Below, in pieces: positions 52,060 to 62,270 of a DNA stretch of 64,000 bases (its first letter is position 1; each line of letters begins with the position of its first letter). A program made the position numbers and the translations under genes. This DNA comes from Cornus controversa (lineage: Eukaryota > Streptophyta > Magnoliopsida > Cornales > Cornaceae), in NCBI GenBank assembly GCA_026545225.1, contig CM048853.1, positions 47,975,755-48,039,754 of the forward strand, in the 5' to 3' direction. The notes beneath the pieces were generated by a model. It saw only the letters and a list, made by a program, of their open reading frames with translations. It made no database searches and was not told the origin of the DNA.

Positions 52060-53240
52060 GCCACTGCTATGGTGCCGATAGATTCACTACTTCAACACGA
52101 CATGGCAAGCTGAGCATCTATTTCTCGAATATCACTCCACACTCGAACCTCCAGCAACAACAAGAATGGAACCATAGGCTCTTATGCTGGGAGCATTTTG
52201 GGGTATAGGTCGAACAACCTCAACTACCTGTTTCAAGCATGCTATAGTTATTAAAGTCTCTTGACGGCGGGAATGGGAGATTTCCGTTAAAACAAATGCT
52301 TCGCGAACCATATTCCACTTTAAGGCATTTCGTTGCACTTCAATCACCCTCGTGAAGAGGCGCACTCCGATGCCATTAATGTCCAATAGCTTTGATAGTA
52401 ATAGCTAGATCTCTGTTAGAGGGGCTAACTTGTCTCACATCGGATCCGGATGAAAAAAGACTTGGGCATATAAGGGTGGATATGCAGCACTACCAGTGGG
52501 CAAACGTCCGACCCGTTACATTTGATTTTAGAGTCAAATTCATCCGGTGTCACACCAAGCGTCCGGCCCGAAAGTATCAGGGTAAATCCACTTAAGTAGG
52601 CAAGGTGACCTGACCGCAACGACGAATCCAAATGGAAAATGACTTGGACATATAAAGGTGTATGCACCCATTTGTTAGGAGAGATATTTAAAAAATCGAT
52701 AATGATGGCCAATCGAGCAATAAGCATGCATGGGTTTGTAAGAATCAGATGGCCAAGAGTCGGGATTTGGGGTGAAATAGAAGGAGCTTAATTAGTGAGT
52801 TGAAACTATGGAACTCATTGTGTACGTCATGTACCTCCTCAGAGACCATCCTTAAAACAATGCTACATCAAAACTCTAGTAAAAGAACTAGCCGCTCATG
52901 ATAAAAGAGAATGCTTCAACAATTGAGAAAGAAAGCATCATCTCCATGGAAGTAGTGCAAGTCCAAAGAATCTCAATAGAAGATGCATGAACAATCTTTA
53001 GCGGGATTAGATTTTTTTATAGTGAAAATGCCATAAAGGGAGAGACTTGTTCTTGCTCTCCCAATTCAGGAAGACGGAAATTACCAGTTGGATTTGTCCG
53101 AACAAGAAAGGCATGGGAGTCTCGGGGCATTGCTTGGTCCGCGTTAAGTGAAGATGGCCTTGGAGACAGGAATAGAAAAAACCCCACTCGCGAAGCAAAG
53201 ACCTATTTTTGGAGTGGATGGCTGTTACCTCTGCCTTTTT
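52060..53240. repeat. Duplicated spacer block, right copy
   Basis: Partner of 42355-43320, without the MITEs and with a different insert around 52390-52980. On the minus strand 52386-52132 is open for 84 codons (begins MDINGIGVRLFTRVIEVQRN); I do not recognise it, and it is broken in the left copy. It is probably a remnant of an unknown gene or element carried along with the ALFIN-LIKE duplication. Confidence 0.6.
52432..52475 (+). promoter_or_regulatory. snRNA-type USE/TATA-like motif pair
   Basis: GTCTCACATCG (52432-52442) differs by one base from the plant snRNA upstream element RTCCCACATCG. A CATATAAG box follows about 26 bases later, near the spacing of Pol III U6 promoters. No snRNA sequence follows. 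A similar ACTTGGACATATAAAGGTG phrase recurs at about 52642. It may instead belong to a degraded LTR-type promoter. Confidence 0.3.
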
Positions 53241-53835
53241 GTTGTGCAACAATTACACACTTGAATGTGCCCAACATGGGGAAAAAAAGGCTAAAAAAGA
53301 ATGAAGTGGCTCGTAAAAGAACTTTCATAATAATTCTCCAACATTTACAAGCATATCAATCATGAGGACCAGGAAAAGGAAAAGGATTCAACCTTACAGA
53401 ACAATAAAGTCTTGATGAACAAAACATTTTCCTTCGAGTGTCATTACTATTTCGTTCAATAGCAGCAGTTTATATACTCCGACCACACTGAAAGACAAAA
53501 GATTAATATGAAAAGGACAATGAAAATCAGAAGAAGAGATTTCCAAGAATTCGAAATAGCGTCCTTGCTACTGAAACCCAGACTCTTGTACTGCTTAAAA
53601 TGTTCAGCCTATGCAGGAGTGAACAATTTTGCAAAGAACCATCTCTGGCATGAATCACAGCAAACCAAGTATTCATCATGGGCATACTTATCACCGCAAG
53701 CTCCAGATAGTGTTGCTCCCTGTTCATCTTTTTCTTCTTCCTCCACACTCTCAAGTAGAGATACACACACTAGATTTATGTGAGGTGGTAATGCTTACCA
53801 TATTTCCACCTGATTTGATTTTCCTACTGTTGTTG

Positions 53836-54019
53836 TCGGTGTTAAGGATTTATATATTTGAGTTACACCTTCTCTTACGGCTTAAGTTTTTAGAATAGTT
53901 GGGTAATTAACATGGGATAAGTCTCGAATTCAAACATAACCGTCATCCTAATAATTAAAACTGAAATTCGTGTTGAACCAAAAGAATGTCACACGTGAAA
54001 GGAAGGGACATATTGCTCT
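53836..54019 (+). mobile_element. Fossil LTR fragment inside copy 6
   Basis: GTGTTAAGGATTTATATATT, then CACCTTCTCTTACGGCTTAA and TTAACATGGGATAAG follow the pattern of common plant Ty1/Copia LTR 3' ends with the start of a primer-binding site. It is a short fragment that replaces most of exon 4. Confidence 0.5.
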
Positions 54020-54183
54020 AAAAGAGCACGAGTATGAATGGTCATTTCCTGAGACGATTTTAAAGAAAAGTTCAAGCATTGTAGGGTCTTATCCCTTGGA
54101 ACTATAGTGACTCTAACTGACTGAAACTTCAAAATCAGAAATACTAAGGGGAGAAACAGAAAGCACCAAGGCCATAAATAAAA

Positions 54184-54830
54184 GGGCAAATTGCACAAGA
54201 CCCTCCTTGACTTGTAACGAGTTGCACTAAAACCTCTATTAAAAAAATTTGACACAAAACCCGTCTCCAATTAACCAAGGAGAATTACTTTAAAGGCACA
54301 ATTACTAAAATACTACCACGACAAGGGAGATTATATGCAATTCACGCAATTGTGTGAATTTAACTCAAAGATTCAATTTTTTTTCCTTAGAATAATTAGA
54401 TTTTAACTAATATTTTCTGTTACATGCATCATTATACATTTATAAAAAGCCTACTACATTTTCTTTTTTTTACATGAGAGAAAGTGTACTACGTTAAAAA
54501 GATAAATTGTAAAAGATGACATGGTCTGTCTTGTTGCATGATGTTAATATTTTAACAAATGCACACAAATATATACATATTTTCAAATATATGGTAAAAT
54601 AAGTTAAACTAGTGTAAGATTAATAGCTAACTTATGTCATTCAATTACTTTTGTAATTAAGATTCATTTTTGTCGGTCTAATTGTTTGATCAAATGTCAA
54701 TCTAATATACTTATATAAATATATATGCATTGTATAAAATTAAAAATATAATATAAATAATTTAATAATGGTGCATAAAATATATAATATGAGTAAAGAA
54801 AAATGCCAAAAAATATAAATATATATATAT
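54184..54830. mobile_element. AT-rich TIR element in copy 6
   Basis: Begins GGGCAAATTGCACAAGACCC and then matches the element at 44413 nearly throughout. Its right end is missing: a deletion joins it to the middle of exon 3 at about 54831. Confidence 0.65.
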
Positions 54831-55438
54831 CACTGTGAAGTGCAACTAGTGATAGCCATAGCCAGTCCTTCTCTTCCATATTCCCATCCCTAGCAAAGTT
54901 TATACCTAATGTAGGCACAGGAAGGTCAGGAGGCATCATCTCAACAGGCAGGTTGACTTCCCATGTCTTATTTGGAAGACCATACAGACACAAGTTCACC
55001 TTCTCTGTAAGCGCAATATTGATCACGATCACACTCTTCTACACCAGCATACATTTTTTTAGAGATACTATGAATACTCAAAATGCATCATTGGTAACTG
55101 TGAATGTTCATCTACATTTTTATTTCTTTTAAATGTAATTATCAGAAAAAAGTTTTGTTTTTGTCAAAGAAATTAAGGAACATTAGTCAACGCCAAGGGA
55201 ACTTTTCTAAATGAGTAAATGAATAATAAAATATACATACGCCCTTACCAAATATATATTTTTGTTTATCTTTGCCGATGAACGGAACCCTATCCCAACG
55301 GTTGCCCTATTTTGAGAACTGAAACTGAACCATTTACCTCTAGAATTTGAAATCGCACAAATTGATCAAAATCACTCCCGTCTCCCAAGTATGCACGATA
55401 ATTTTCCACCAATGCATCCTCATCACAAATCAATCTAG

Positions 55439-55538
55439 CAAGAAATCCTTGAATGATGAGAAGAAACCAGAGACCAATGAGGATCAGAGTAAAGCAAACA
55501 AACCCGATTCAGCTCCTTCATCGATTGCTGCACAATAA
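55439..55538 (+). CDS. Possible orphan last exon, unknown gene
   Basis: After an AATCTAG acceptor-like site, a 33-codon frame ends in TAA. It is hydrophilic and reads KKSLNDEKKPETNEDQSKAN then KPDSAPSSIAAQ. Composition is more protein-like than the surroundings and an AT-rich 3'-UTR-like stretch follows. No upstream exon was found; the array may have displaced it. It could also be chance. Confidence 0.22.
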
Positions 55539-56186
55539 TATCCTATCCATACAGTATAACATGCAGTTTTATTACAAACAGCTCATCACAAGAACTTCTA
55601 GCATAAAATACAATGGGGTTGAATTCCATTAAAATTCTATGTACAACCACATAAGAAACTACGAAACTACACACTCTTGTCACTGCTCATAGTCATTTGC
55701 AAGTTTGGTCCTTATTTCGCGAAAGAAAATGGTATGATCCGATCAAACTAAAGCAACTAGGGTGGCTGAAATAGATTACACAAAACCATCCAGTCCACTG
55801 TTAAGAGTAAACACACACACACAAAGTGAGATCAGTGAGAGTGAGGAGCACAGCAAAGCAAACAAGCACAATGAGAGAGAGAGGGAGATGCAAGCCCAAC
55901 AACCTGAAGACACGACAACTGCACAAGCAAGACACTAAAAGCTTTAAGCAAGCCATGATTAAGCCGGTATATATTTTTGTTTAAAAATCCTCATTTTATC
56001 AAAGATAGGTCCTTTTCTCTCATTTGATAATGCATAAATGAATGCTACAGCTAAAGCTACATCTTGAACCAGGACAATACTTAATCCTAAGATATCAAAA
56101 GTGAACATGCTCATGCCGTTTGCACGAGTCAAAACACAGGAGTTATTGACGTTATACAGACCATTGCCAACGGGCAAAATCCCATC
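55539..56186. other. 3' flank of the L21 gene
   Basis: Non-coding DNA downstream of the mitochondrial L21 gene (leftward transcription), including its probable 3' UTR and a CA/GA-rich stretch at 55810-55890. No gene was seen. Confidence 0.5.
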
Positions 56187-59100
56187 CTAAGCAGCAACTG
56201 GAACCTTTGCTGTCTTCTTAACACCCGCCTTTTCTGTCTTTGCAGCTGCTGTCATTTCTGGCTTTTCAATTCCTTCAATATCAGCTATCCTCAGCTTAGT
56301 CAGTTCCTAAAACGACAATCAGATGTTAAGCACAAGGAAGCAATCGATATCCATAATTTTTTATTTTTTTTTGGTAGTGTGGGGAGATGAGGGTCATTTG
56401 GAACCAATTTGTTCTGCTAGTCAATGGCACTCACCTGTCGATGGCCTTTGGTTCGGCGGTAGTTCTTTCTCCTCTTTTTCTTGAATATAATAACTTTTGC
56501 ATCCAATGCCTGGAAGGAAAAGGAATAAAGAATAAGATCTCTAATGGGCAAATGTAGTACAAGCAAATTATAGTTAAATCTCAACTAAATGAAGACCAAT
56601 CCACCCTATTTAAGGTCATACTTCCTTATTGCCCTAATGGTGCTCAAAGGGGAAAAGTAGAGGACATAATCTGTAGCATTAATTTCACAGAGAAAGTGGC
56701 TATTTAAGACGGACAGACTTGTCAAAACAAGCATTTATCATTGCACCAAGCAATGACCCTTGCTATGCTTATCAATCAAGGCAAATAATAGTTCTAACAG
56801 AAAATTATGTTCATATGATGATATTATTTTTGTAATCAATGCGATATTGTGATCAATCAGAAGTCAAGTTGAAGACCATAATAAGATCTAAGATCCACAC
56901 CAAAAAGAAAAATTCCAGTTTCTCTATATTTGTTATCCAGATTGATCTAGCTAATTAAGACAGAACAGTAAGAGCATTTAGTAATTGAAAGTATATGTTT
57001 GACAAGAAATAACAGTCCTGCAGTTAATGGATTCACAATTACAGCCTTACTACGAGGATGAAAATGAATTACCAGAAAGATTTTAGGTTTCTAAGTGGCG
57101 AAGAGTGCCTAGAAAATATAATTTAATGGGCATATAACAAGAGAAGCCATCAAGTTTTTTCTAACACTGTATCTCCCATTCATGAGAGCCTGCTTTCTGC
57201 ATCCTCTATTTTCTGAATATAACCATAACTTAAATATCTTCAAACTGGCAAGGATGAAATTCAAATGGAAGGGGGAGAAAAGAGACAGAAGAAAGTTCCA
57301 TTTTTTTATTAAGTTAGATTCACCATAGTTTTCACCTGTATTTTGATTTTTAGATGTCTAGAAGGTGAAAGGGATGAAGAAATGAAGAATACACTTTGCT
57401 GTAAACGTTCAAGCACTGATGTTGTATGAAAGCTATAGGCAGGTGAAGAAAGAAAGAAAGAAAGATCGACAGAATTAAAAAAAAAAAACCATAAGTGTTG
57501 TCACTCTTACATGCTCCTCAACAATAGCATGGACCGCTGCATCAGGCAATATGGGCCGGCCAATGATAGTCTGTGTCGTGGATCCCAGCATGAGAACCCT
57601 GTTTAAAATTAACTGCAATAGAAGATGTCATACAAACTATATAAGCAATCACCAAGCTAAATATAGCCACATTAATAAGAACTTAAGGTATAGTTGCATC
57701 ACTGTCTATGTCAACTTGGCTGCCAAATTGTGATTATCATCAACATCAGAAAGACAGACAGAGGCAGAAAAGAGCTATATAGCAAGCTAGTTGAACATAA
57801 ATGAATAATAAAAGGAAAATAGAAAGCGCAATAGGACGTCAAGTTCTAAAAAGATTCAATTTGGACTGCTCAAGATGTTTCCGTTGTTGCAAGATTGATG
57901 CTTTAATAACAAAGTGCAACTCCAAATCATGCAAGTTTAAATACCATCATCTCGAATTGGGACAAGTCATAAAAAGGTGGCCATTTTAGAAAATACAACA
58001 ATCAAGCCTTTTTCCCAACTACTTGGGGTCGGCTATATGAATCTTATGTTTCCATTCCGTTCTATCTAAAGCCATTGCCTCAATCAAACCACATGCTATC
58101 ATATCCTTTTTTACAAACTCTACCCATGTTAACTTTGGTTTCCTCATCCCCTAATATTACCCATTTACCCTCAATGTAGACTATGTCACTCTTCCTAACA
58201 GGCACATTTAAATGTCTTCTTTGCACATGTCCAAATCATCTTAACCAAGTTTCTCTCATTTTATCTCAATTTGTGCTACTCCAACCATCTCCCGAATGAG
58301 ATGGCCATTTTAGAAAATGAAGGTGAAAAATTAAAACAAGAGATTTCAAAAAGAATAAAAATAATCTTAAACAAACATTTCATGTCATGCTCTGTTATAC
58401 ATATTGCCAAAATTCTAAATGATCAACTTTTTACTGTAAAATTCCACATGAAACAAAATCTCATCATTCAAATTATCCGCAGCATCCAAAAACATCCCAA
58501 TTGTGAATTCTATTATACACATAAGTAGCACCAAGAATTCTAGTAGTAATTCCATATGATGTGAGTTATATTCATACACAGAAGTTGTGATTATGCACAT
58601 CAAAATATCAGAAATTAATAAAGTAAAGAGTAATATGTTAAGACTAACATCTAAGAAAATGCAAGTCTTTCAATCAACAATAATACACATATACAAGCAC
58701 ATATGAGGCAAAACTCACCTTGTCATTCACTTCACAGAATTTCAACCTCTCCGTGTAAATGCAATCCCCATTACTAACCTTAAACTGATGCGAACCGATC
58801 TGCATAAATCGCCAAAAATAACATACAAGTATAAAAATTTACAGAAAATCCACATTCAAAAAACAACCAAAAACCCAAACCTGAACAACAGCGAAAACAG
58901 GCTCATAAGGTTTGAAAGGCCGAGTCGAACGATCGATCGGTCCAATCACTTTATACCCAATTTCGGCCGCCTCTTTTTCTCTCTCTTCCGGCGTATACGA
59001 CCTCTTTACACCACCCTTCGGTGCCGAAACATTCTCATCATCACTACCCTCTTCCTCTACATCGTCGTCTTCCTCTTCCTCTTCATCGTCGTTGTCTTCG

Positions 59101-59354
59101 TCGTTATCACTGTCGTCGCGTTGATCCGAAGAGAAATGGCGAGTGTGCAAGAATTGGGAGTAGCAAATGGGATTGAGATTGGTGGAAATGTGGTGAAATT
59201 TGTGGGTGAGGATATGGAGGGAGAGGAGATTGGGAAGGGTTAGGGTTTGCTGAAGGTGGGGTAGGGTTTTGAGGGATTGGAGAGATGGGTTTGAAGAGAG
59301 AGAGGATGTGTAGTGACGGGTTAGAGCTTGGAGGCAGCGTCTGTTCGCCGCCAT
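56187..59354 (-). CDS. NFD1: Mitochondrial 50S ribosomal protein L21 (NFD1 type)
   Basis: Exons 59354-58881, 58799-58719, 57612-57511, 56509-56435 and 56306-56187 join in frame to 283 aa, all with GT-AG borders. Residues 1 to about 75 are rich in Arg, Ser, Leu and His (MAANRRCLQALTRHYTSS), as in a mitochondrial presequence. A very acidic run follows (about residues 77-108). The L21 core spans PVFAVVQ|IGSHQFKV, VNDKLILNRVLMLGST, IIGRPILPDAAVHA and the basic DAKVIIFKKKRRKNYRR, with GHRQ then ELTKLRI. The Lys/Ala-rich C-terminus ends VPVAA. In Arabidopsis the orthologue NFD1 is needed for nuclear fusion in gametophytes. Start chosen at MAANRR because an upstream in-frame ATG (59480) would bury the presequence. 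Looks intact. Confidence 0.93.
57995..58301 (-). mobile_element. 5'-truncated RTE-type LINE in an L21 intron
   Basis: Exact 17-bp repeats TGGCCATTTTAGAAAAT flank it (57978-57994 and 58302-58318). On the minus strand the 3' end reads GCCGACCCCAAGTAGTTGGG followed by a TTG-type tail, the signature of plant RTE LINEs. The body corresponds to the C-terminal part of the reverse-transcriptase polyprotein (FGHVQRR-like region) with stops. It is about 307 bp, a short 5'-truncated copy with an undamaged duplication. Confidence 0.85.
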
Positions 59355-59722
59355 AGTTGTTTTTTGAGCGTTCAGAGAGAAGGTTTTACTGAGTTTTGCT
59401 GAGCCGTTGTCTGGAGGGTTTTTCTCTTTCGGGTGGTACGAAAAATCGGGTTGGCTTTTCGGGTGGCATGAATAAAACAAAAAGACTCACATGATTGTCC
59501 CACCAGTAAAAATCTATTCTCAAACTCGCCCCACTCGTTGGAGTCGGGTCGAGTTCGAACTTCTCGATATCATTTTTTTAATAAAAGTAATTCAAACTTT
59601 AACAGGTTCGTGATAAACTTTGTAAAAAAAATTTAAACCAAATTACACTAAAACGTTTTGTACTATTCAACAGTTAGAAAATTCATCTTTACTATTGTTG
59701 TAAGAAACAAAAACTCTTATAC
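59355..59722. other. Upstream region of the L21 gene
   Basis: Promoter side of the leftward L21 gene. GC-moderate near the start codon, then AT-rich. No clear TATA box was identified. Confidence 0.4.
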
Positions 59723-60412
59723 TCCATTAGATACATGAGAATGAAAATTGAATGAAATGGTCATTGTAATTCTATTACTTGGCTGCAAATATGAAATAAG
59801 ATAAGAATGAAATAAATTGTAAATCAAAATTTTCAAAATATCTCTCTTAGTGACAAATAAATAAAACCAACAAATGTGTGATAGTGGAGGAATGTGATGA
59901 TATGGAGGTGGTGAGATGGCTGTGGAGGTGGTGGTGATGGTGTGGTGGTGGAGGAAGGTGGCAATGTGTAGGTGGTGGTGTAGGACGGTGGCGATGTGAA
60001 GGTGGTGTTGGTGCATTGGGGGTGGTGGCGGCAATGTGAAGGTAATGGTAGTAGTGACCAGGGGTGGGGGTGGAGGTGGTGATGGAGGAAGGTGGTGGCT
60101 ATGCGATGTGGCAGCGACGGTGGTAATGGAGGAAGGTGGTGATGTGAAGGTGGTGAGGGTGGCAGTGGTGGAAGCAGTGGTGGTAAAGCCAGTAGTAATG
60201 GTGGTGGTAAAACCAGTGTGGTGGTAGAAGTGTTAATGGTGATGGGGAAGGTGAAGGGTTTTCATCTTACTGGAAATGGAATGTCCATTCCATAGGAATG
60301 AATTTTCATTCCAAGGAAATGACCATTCTAACCTTAAAATTTCTATCAAACAAAAGAATATTTTTAAGTTGGAATGGGCATTTCATTCCATTCTTGCATA
60401 TCAAACACAACA
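59723..60412. mobile_element. TIR element with (GGT)-rich cassette
   Basis: Left end TTAGATACATGAGAATG and right end, reversed, GTTTGATATGCAAGAATGG, each followed by GAATGAAATG motifs. The centre (59884-60250) is GGTGGT-rich and is the inverted counterpart of the CCA-rich centre at 49505-49920. Confidence 0.6.
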
Positions 60413-61541
60413 TTAATTTATCAAAAGTTGCAAATTACCCCCATTTAAAGCACAAAAGTTGATTGATTGTTTTGACGAAAAATACCTTTAACAATGCTCG
60501 TTTCACCTTTTACAAATGAGAAATTGAATGTGTTTGTCGCATATGTAAGGATATTTTTATCAAAACAATCAACACATGTGTCACTCACTGCATTGTATGT
60601 TACAATTTTAACATCAGAATTCCAACTTATGTGCCTCAAAGGAGTAATATGCAGTTTTTGATAAATTGAAAGTGTTATTGTTGCTAAATAAAAATAAAAG
60701 TAGAATGAAGTATTTTACAACTTTTTGATTGTAGAAAAGAGATTTTAGTGCAATTTGGCCAAAAATTTAAGTATAGACAAATACTTAATAATTATAATAA
60801 CAAAAATATTGTTAAAATTTAAATTTATCATAAAAATAAAACTATAGCTAATAAAAGATTATTTATTTATGATAGAACAATTTTAGTAGGTGACTCCAAC
60901 CAATATGCAATAGTAGAAAACTTGAATTATATGAGAGTTCAGTTGACAAGAAAGTCTAATTGGCAAAGTAAGGAGATAAGGTTAATTCCAATAGTTTTGC
61001 CAATTCTAATGGTTGAGGGAAATGTCTTATAGTCTAACATAAAAGCTAAGCTTGTCTTGATAAATAAGGTAGATAGTCAATCCAAAAAAGATACCCAATA
61101 TTAATTACAGAATCACTTTTCTACCATTATAAATACTAATTTGATCATTAGAGTGTACTCAGTCGGTACCCGCTGACACGATCATATTTCCTTTGTTTTA
61201 CTGGAAGGCGCATCAAACTGAATCAAGAAAATTTGTGCATCATCAATTTATATATTTATTATTAATCTAGACTTGTTTATAGTTTCGCAGGTTTTAAACT
61301 CTCTTTTTAAAACTGCCCATAACTATATTAGAATGATTTTAAACCCATTCCAATAGAGACAGAGCAGCCCCGACGATAAGTTAAATTGACATGGCTACCG
61401 CCTAATATAATTTTTCATTATTATTTAGTAGCATTTTCATATAACAAAGCCTAACCAAGTTAACAATGCACCAAGGTGAGTGTCTTTGGATTGGTAAAAG
61501 GATTAGTGTCTTGTCTTTATAAGAATCCAAATCACCTTCCG
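60413..61541. other. Gene-free AT-rich DNA
   Basis: No frame with recognisable similarity and no clear repeat ends. Short frames here appear random. Confidence 0.4.
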
Positions 61542-61942
61542 TGTTAGGGATCTTGTGCAATAGTACAACACACCTACATCACATTGCAACACACTCATAT
61601 CACAATGCAATATAGGTGCATTACAAAACACAACAATCATGCAACAACTTTTTAAAAAAATATGCACACATTTACTTTGAAGATATAATACTCATGCAAT
61701 ATATTATATTGTGTTGCAATGTTATAGTTAGTGTATATCTATTATATATATTCGTATATTGTATATCATATCCTAATCCATCTAGGATTCCTAATACATC
61801 TAAGATTATGTTCTTATCTCTAAGTAAACTTGACCTCCAAGACTTTATACCTATAAATAGTTCTTGTGTACATTGTATAAAATATATATAATATACTGAA
61901 ATAATAGAGATTTCTCTTATTCTCTCTCCTCTTATTTTAACA
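61542..61942 (+). mobile_element. Fossil LTR, probably Ty1/Copia, 401 bp
   Basis: Starts TGTTAGGGATC, ends TTATTTTAACA and is followed by TGGTATG, close to the usual Copia primer-binding site. It contains ACACACC/AACACAC repeats and a CTATAAATAG TATA-like box near the 3' side (about 61850). No internal domain or second LTR was seen. Confidence 0.55.
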
Positions 61943-62151
61943 TGGTATGTCATGTTAGTGTATTCTCTCTCCTCTTAGTTTAAGAGTTATAATACCATTA
62001 AATCGAGAATTTAACATATTTAAATAATTATTGCATTCACGATTTAAAGTTCTTACTTTCATAATATAAAATTATTGCACTCCATACATGACATATTTGA
62101 CACACAAGATGATTCTGGTTCTCTTTTATGAACAAAAATACCTTTAAGTTT

Positions 62152-62242
62152 TCAACAATGTCTTGGCTGCCGAGCTTTGGCCAATTTCAGCTTGAGTCAA
62201 CAATGTCTTGGTTGCAGAGCTTTGGCCAATTTCAGCTTAAGT
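62152..62242. repeat. 46-bp tandem duplication
   Basis: CAACAATGTCTTGG and GAGCTTTGGCCAATTTCAGC occur twice in order, at about 62152-62197 and 62198-62242, with few differences. It lies just left of the LTR-like start at 62271. Confidence 0.75.
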
Positions 62243-62270
62243 GATTATGAAGCTCGAGTCAAGCTCATGT

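Larger units (their letters stand above)
53456..55004 (-). pseudogene. ALFIN-LIKE pseudogene, copy 6
   Basis: Exon 3 starts correctly (55004; [17 protein letters not shown]) but carries small insertions around DGNMEEKDW and is cut after VALHSD, where an AT-rich element begins. Only the 3' end of exon 4 remains (about 53836-53801). Exon 5 keeps LSGACGDKYAHDEY (first PHD Cys is Ser) and CCDSC, then has an in-frame stop (TAG) in the TPAQAE region. The hydrophobic tail is still open: SWKSLLLIFIVLFILIFCLS then VWSEYINCCY. Exons 1 and 2 are absent. Confidence 0.85.

Noticed and set aside
58788-59243. 151-codon plus-strand frame
   Set aside because: It is antisense to exon 1 of the L21 gene and owes its length to the acidic-codon run there.
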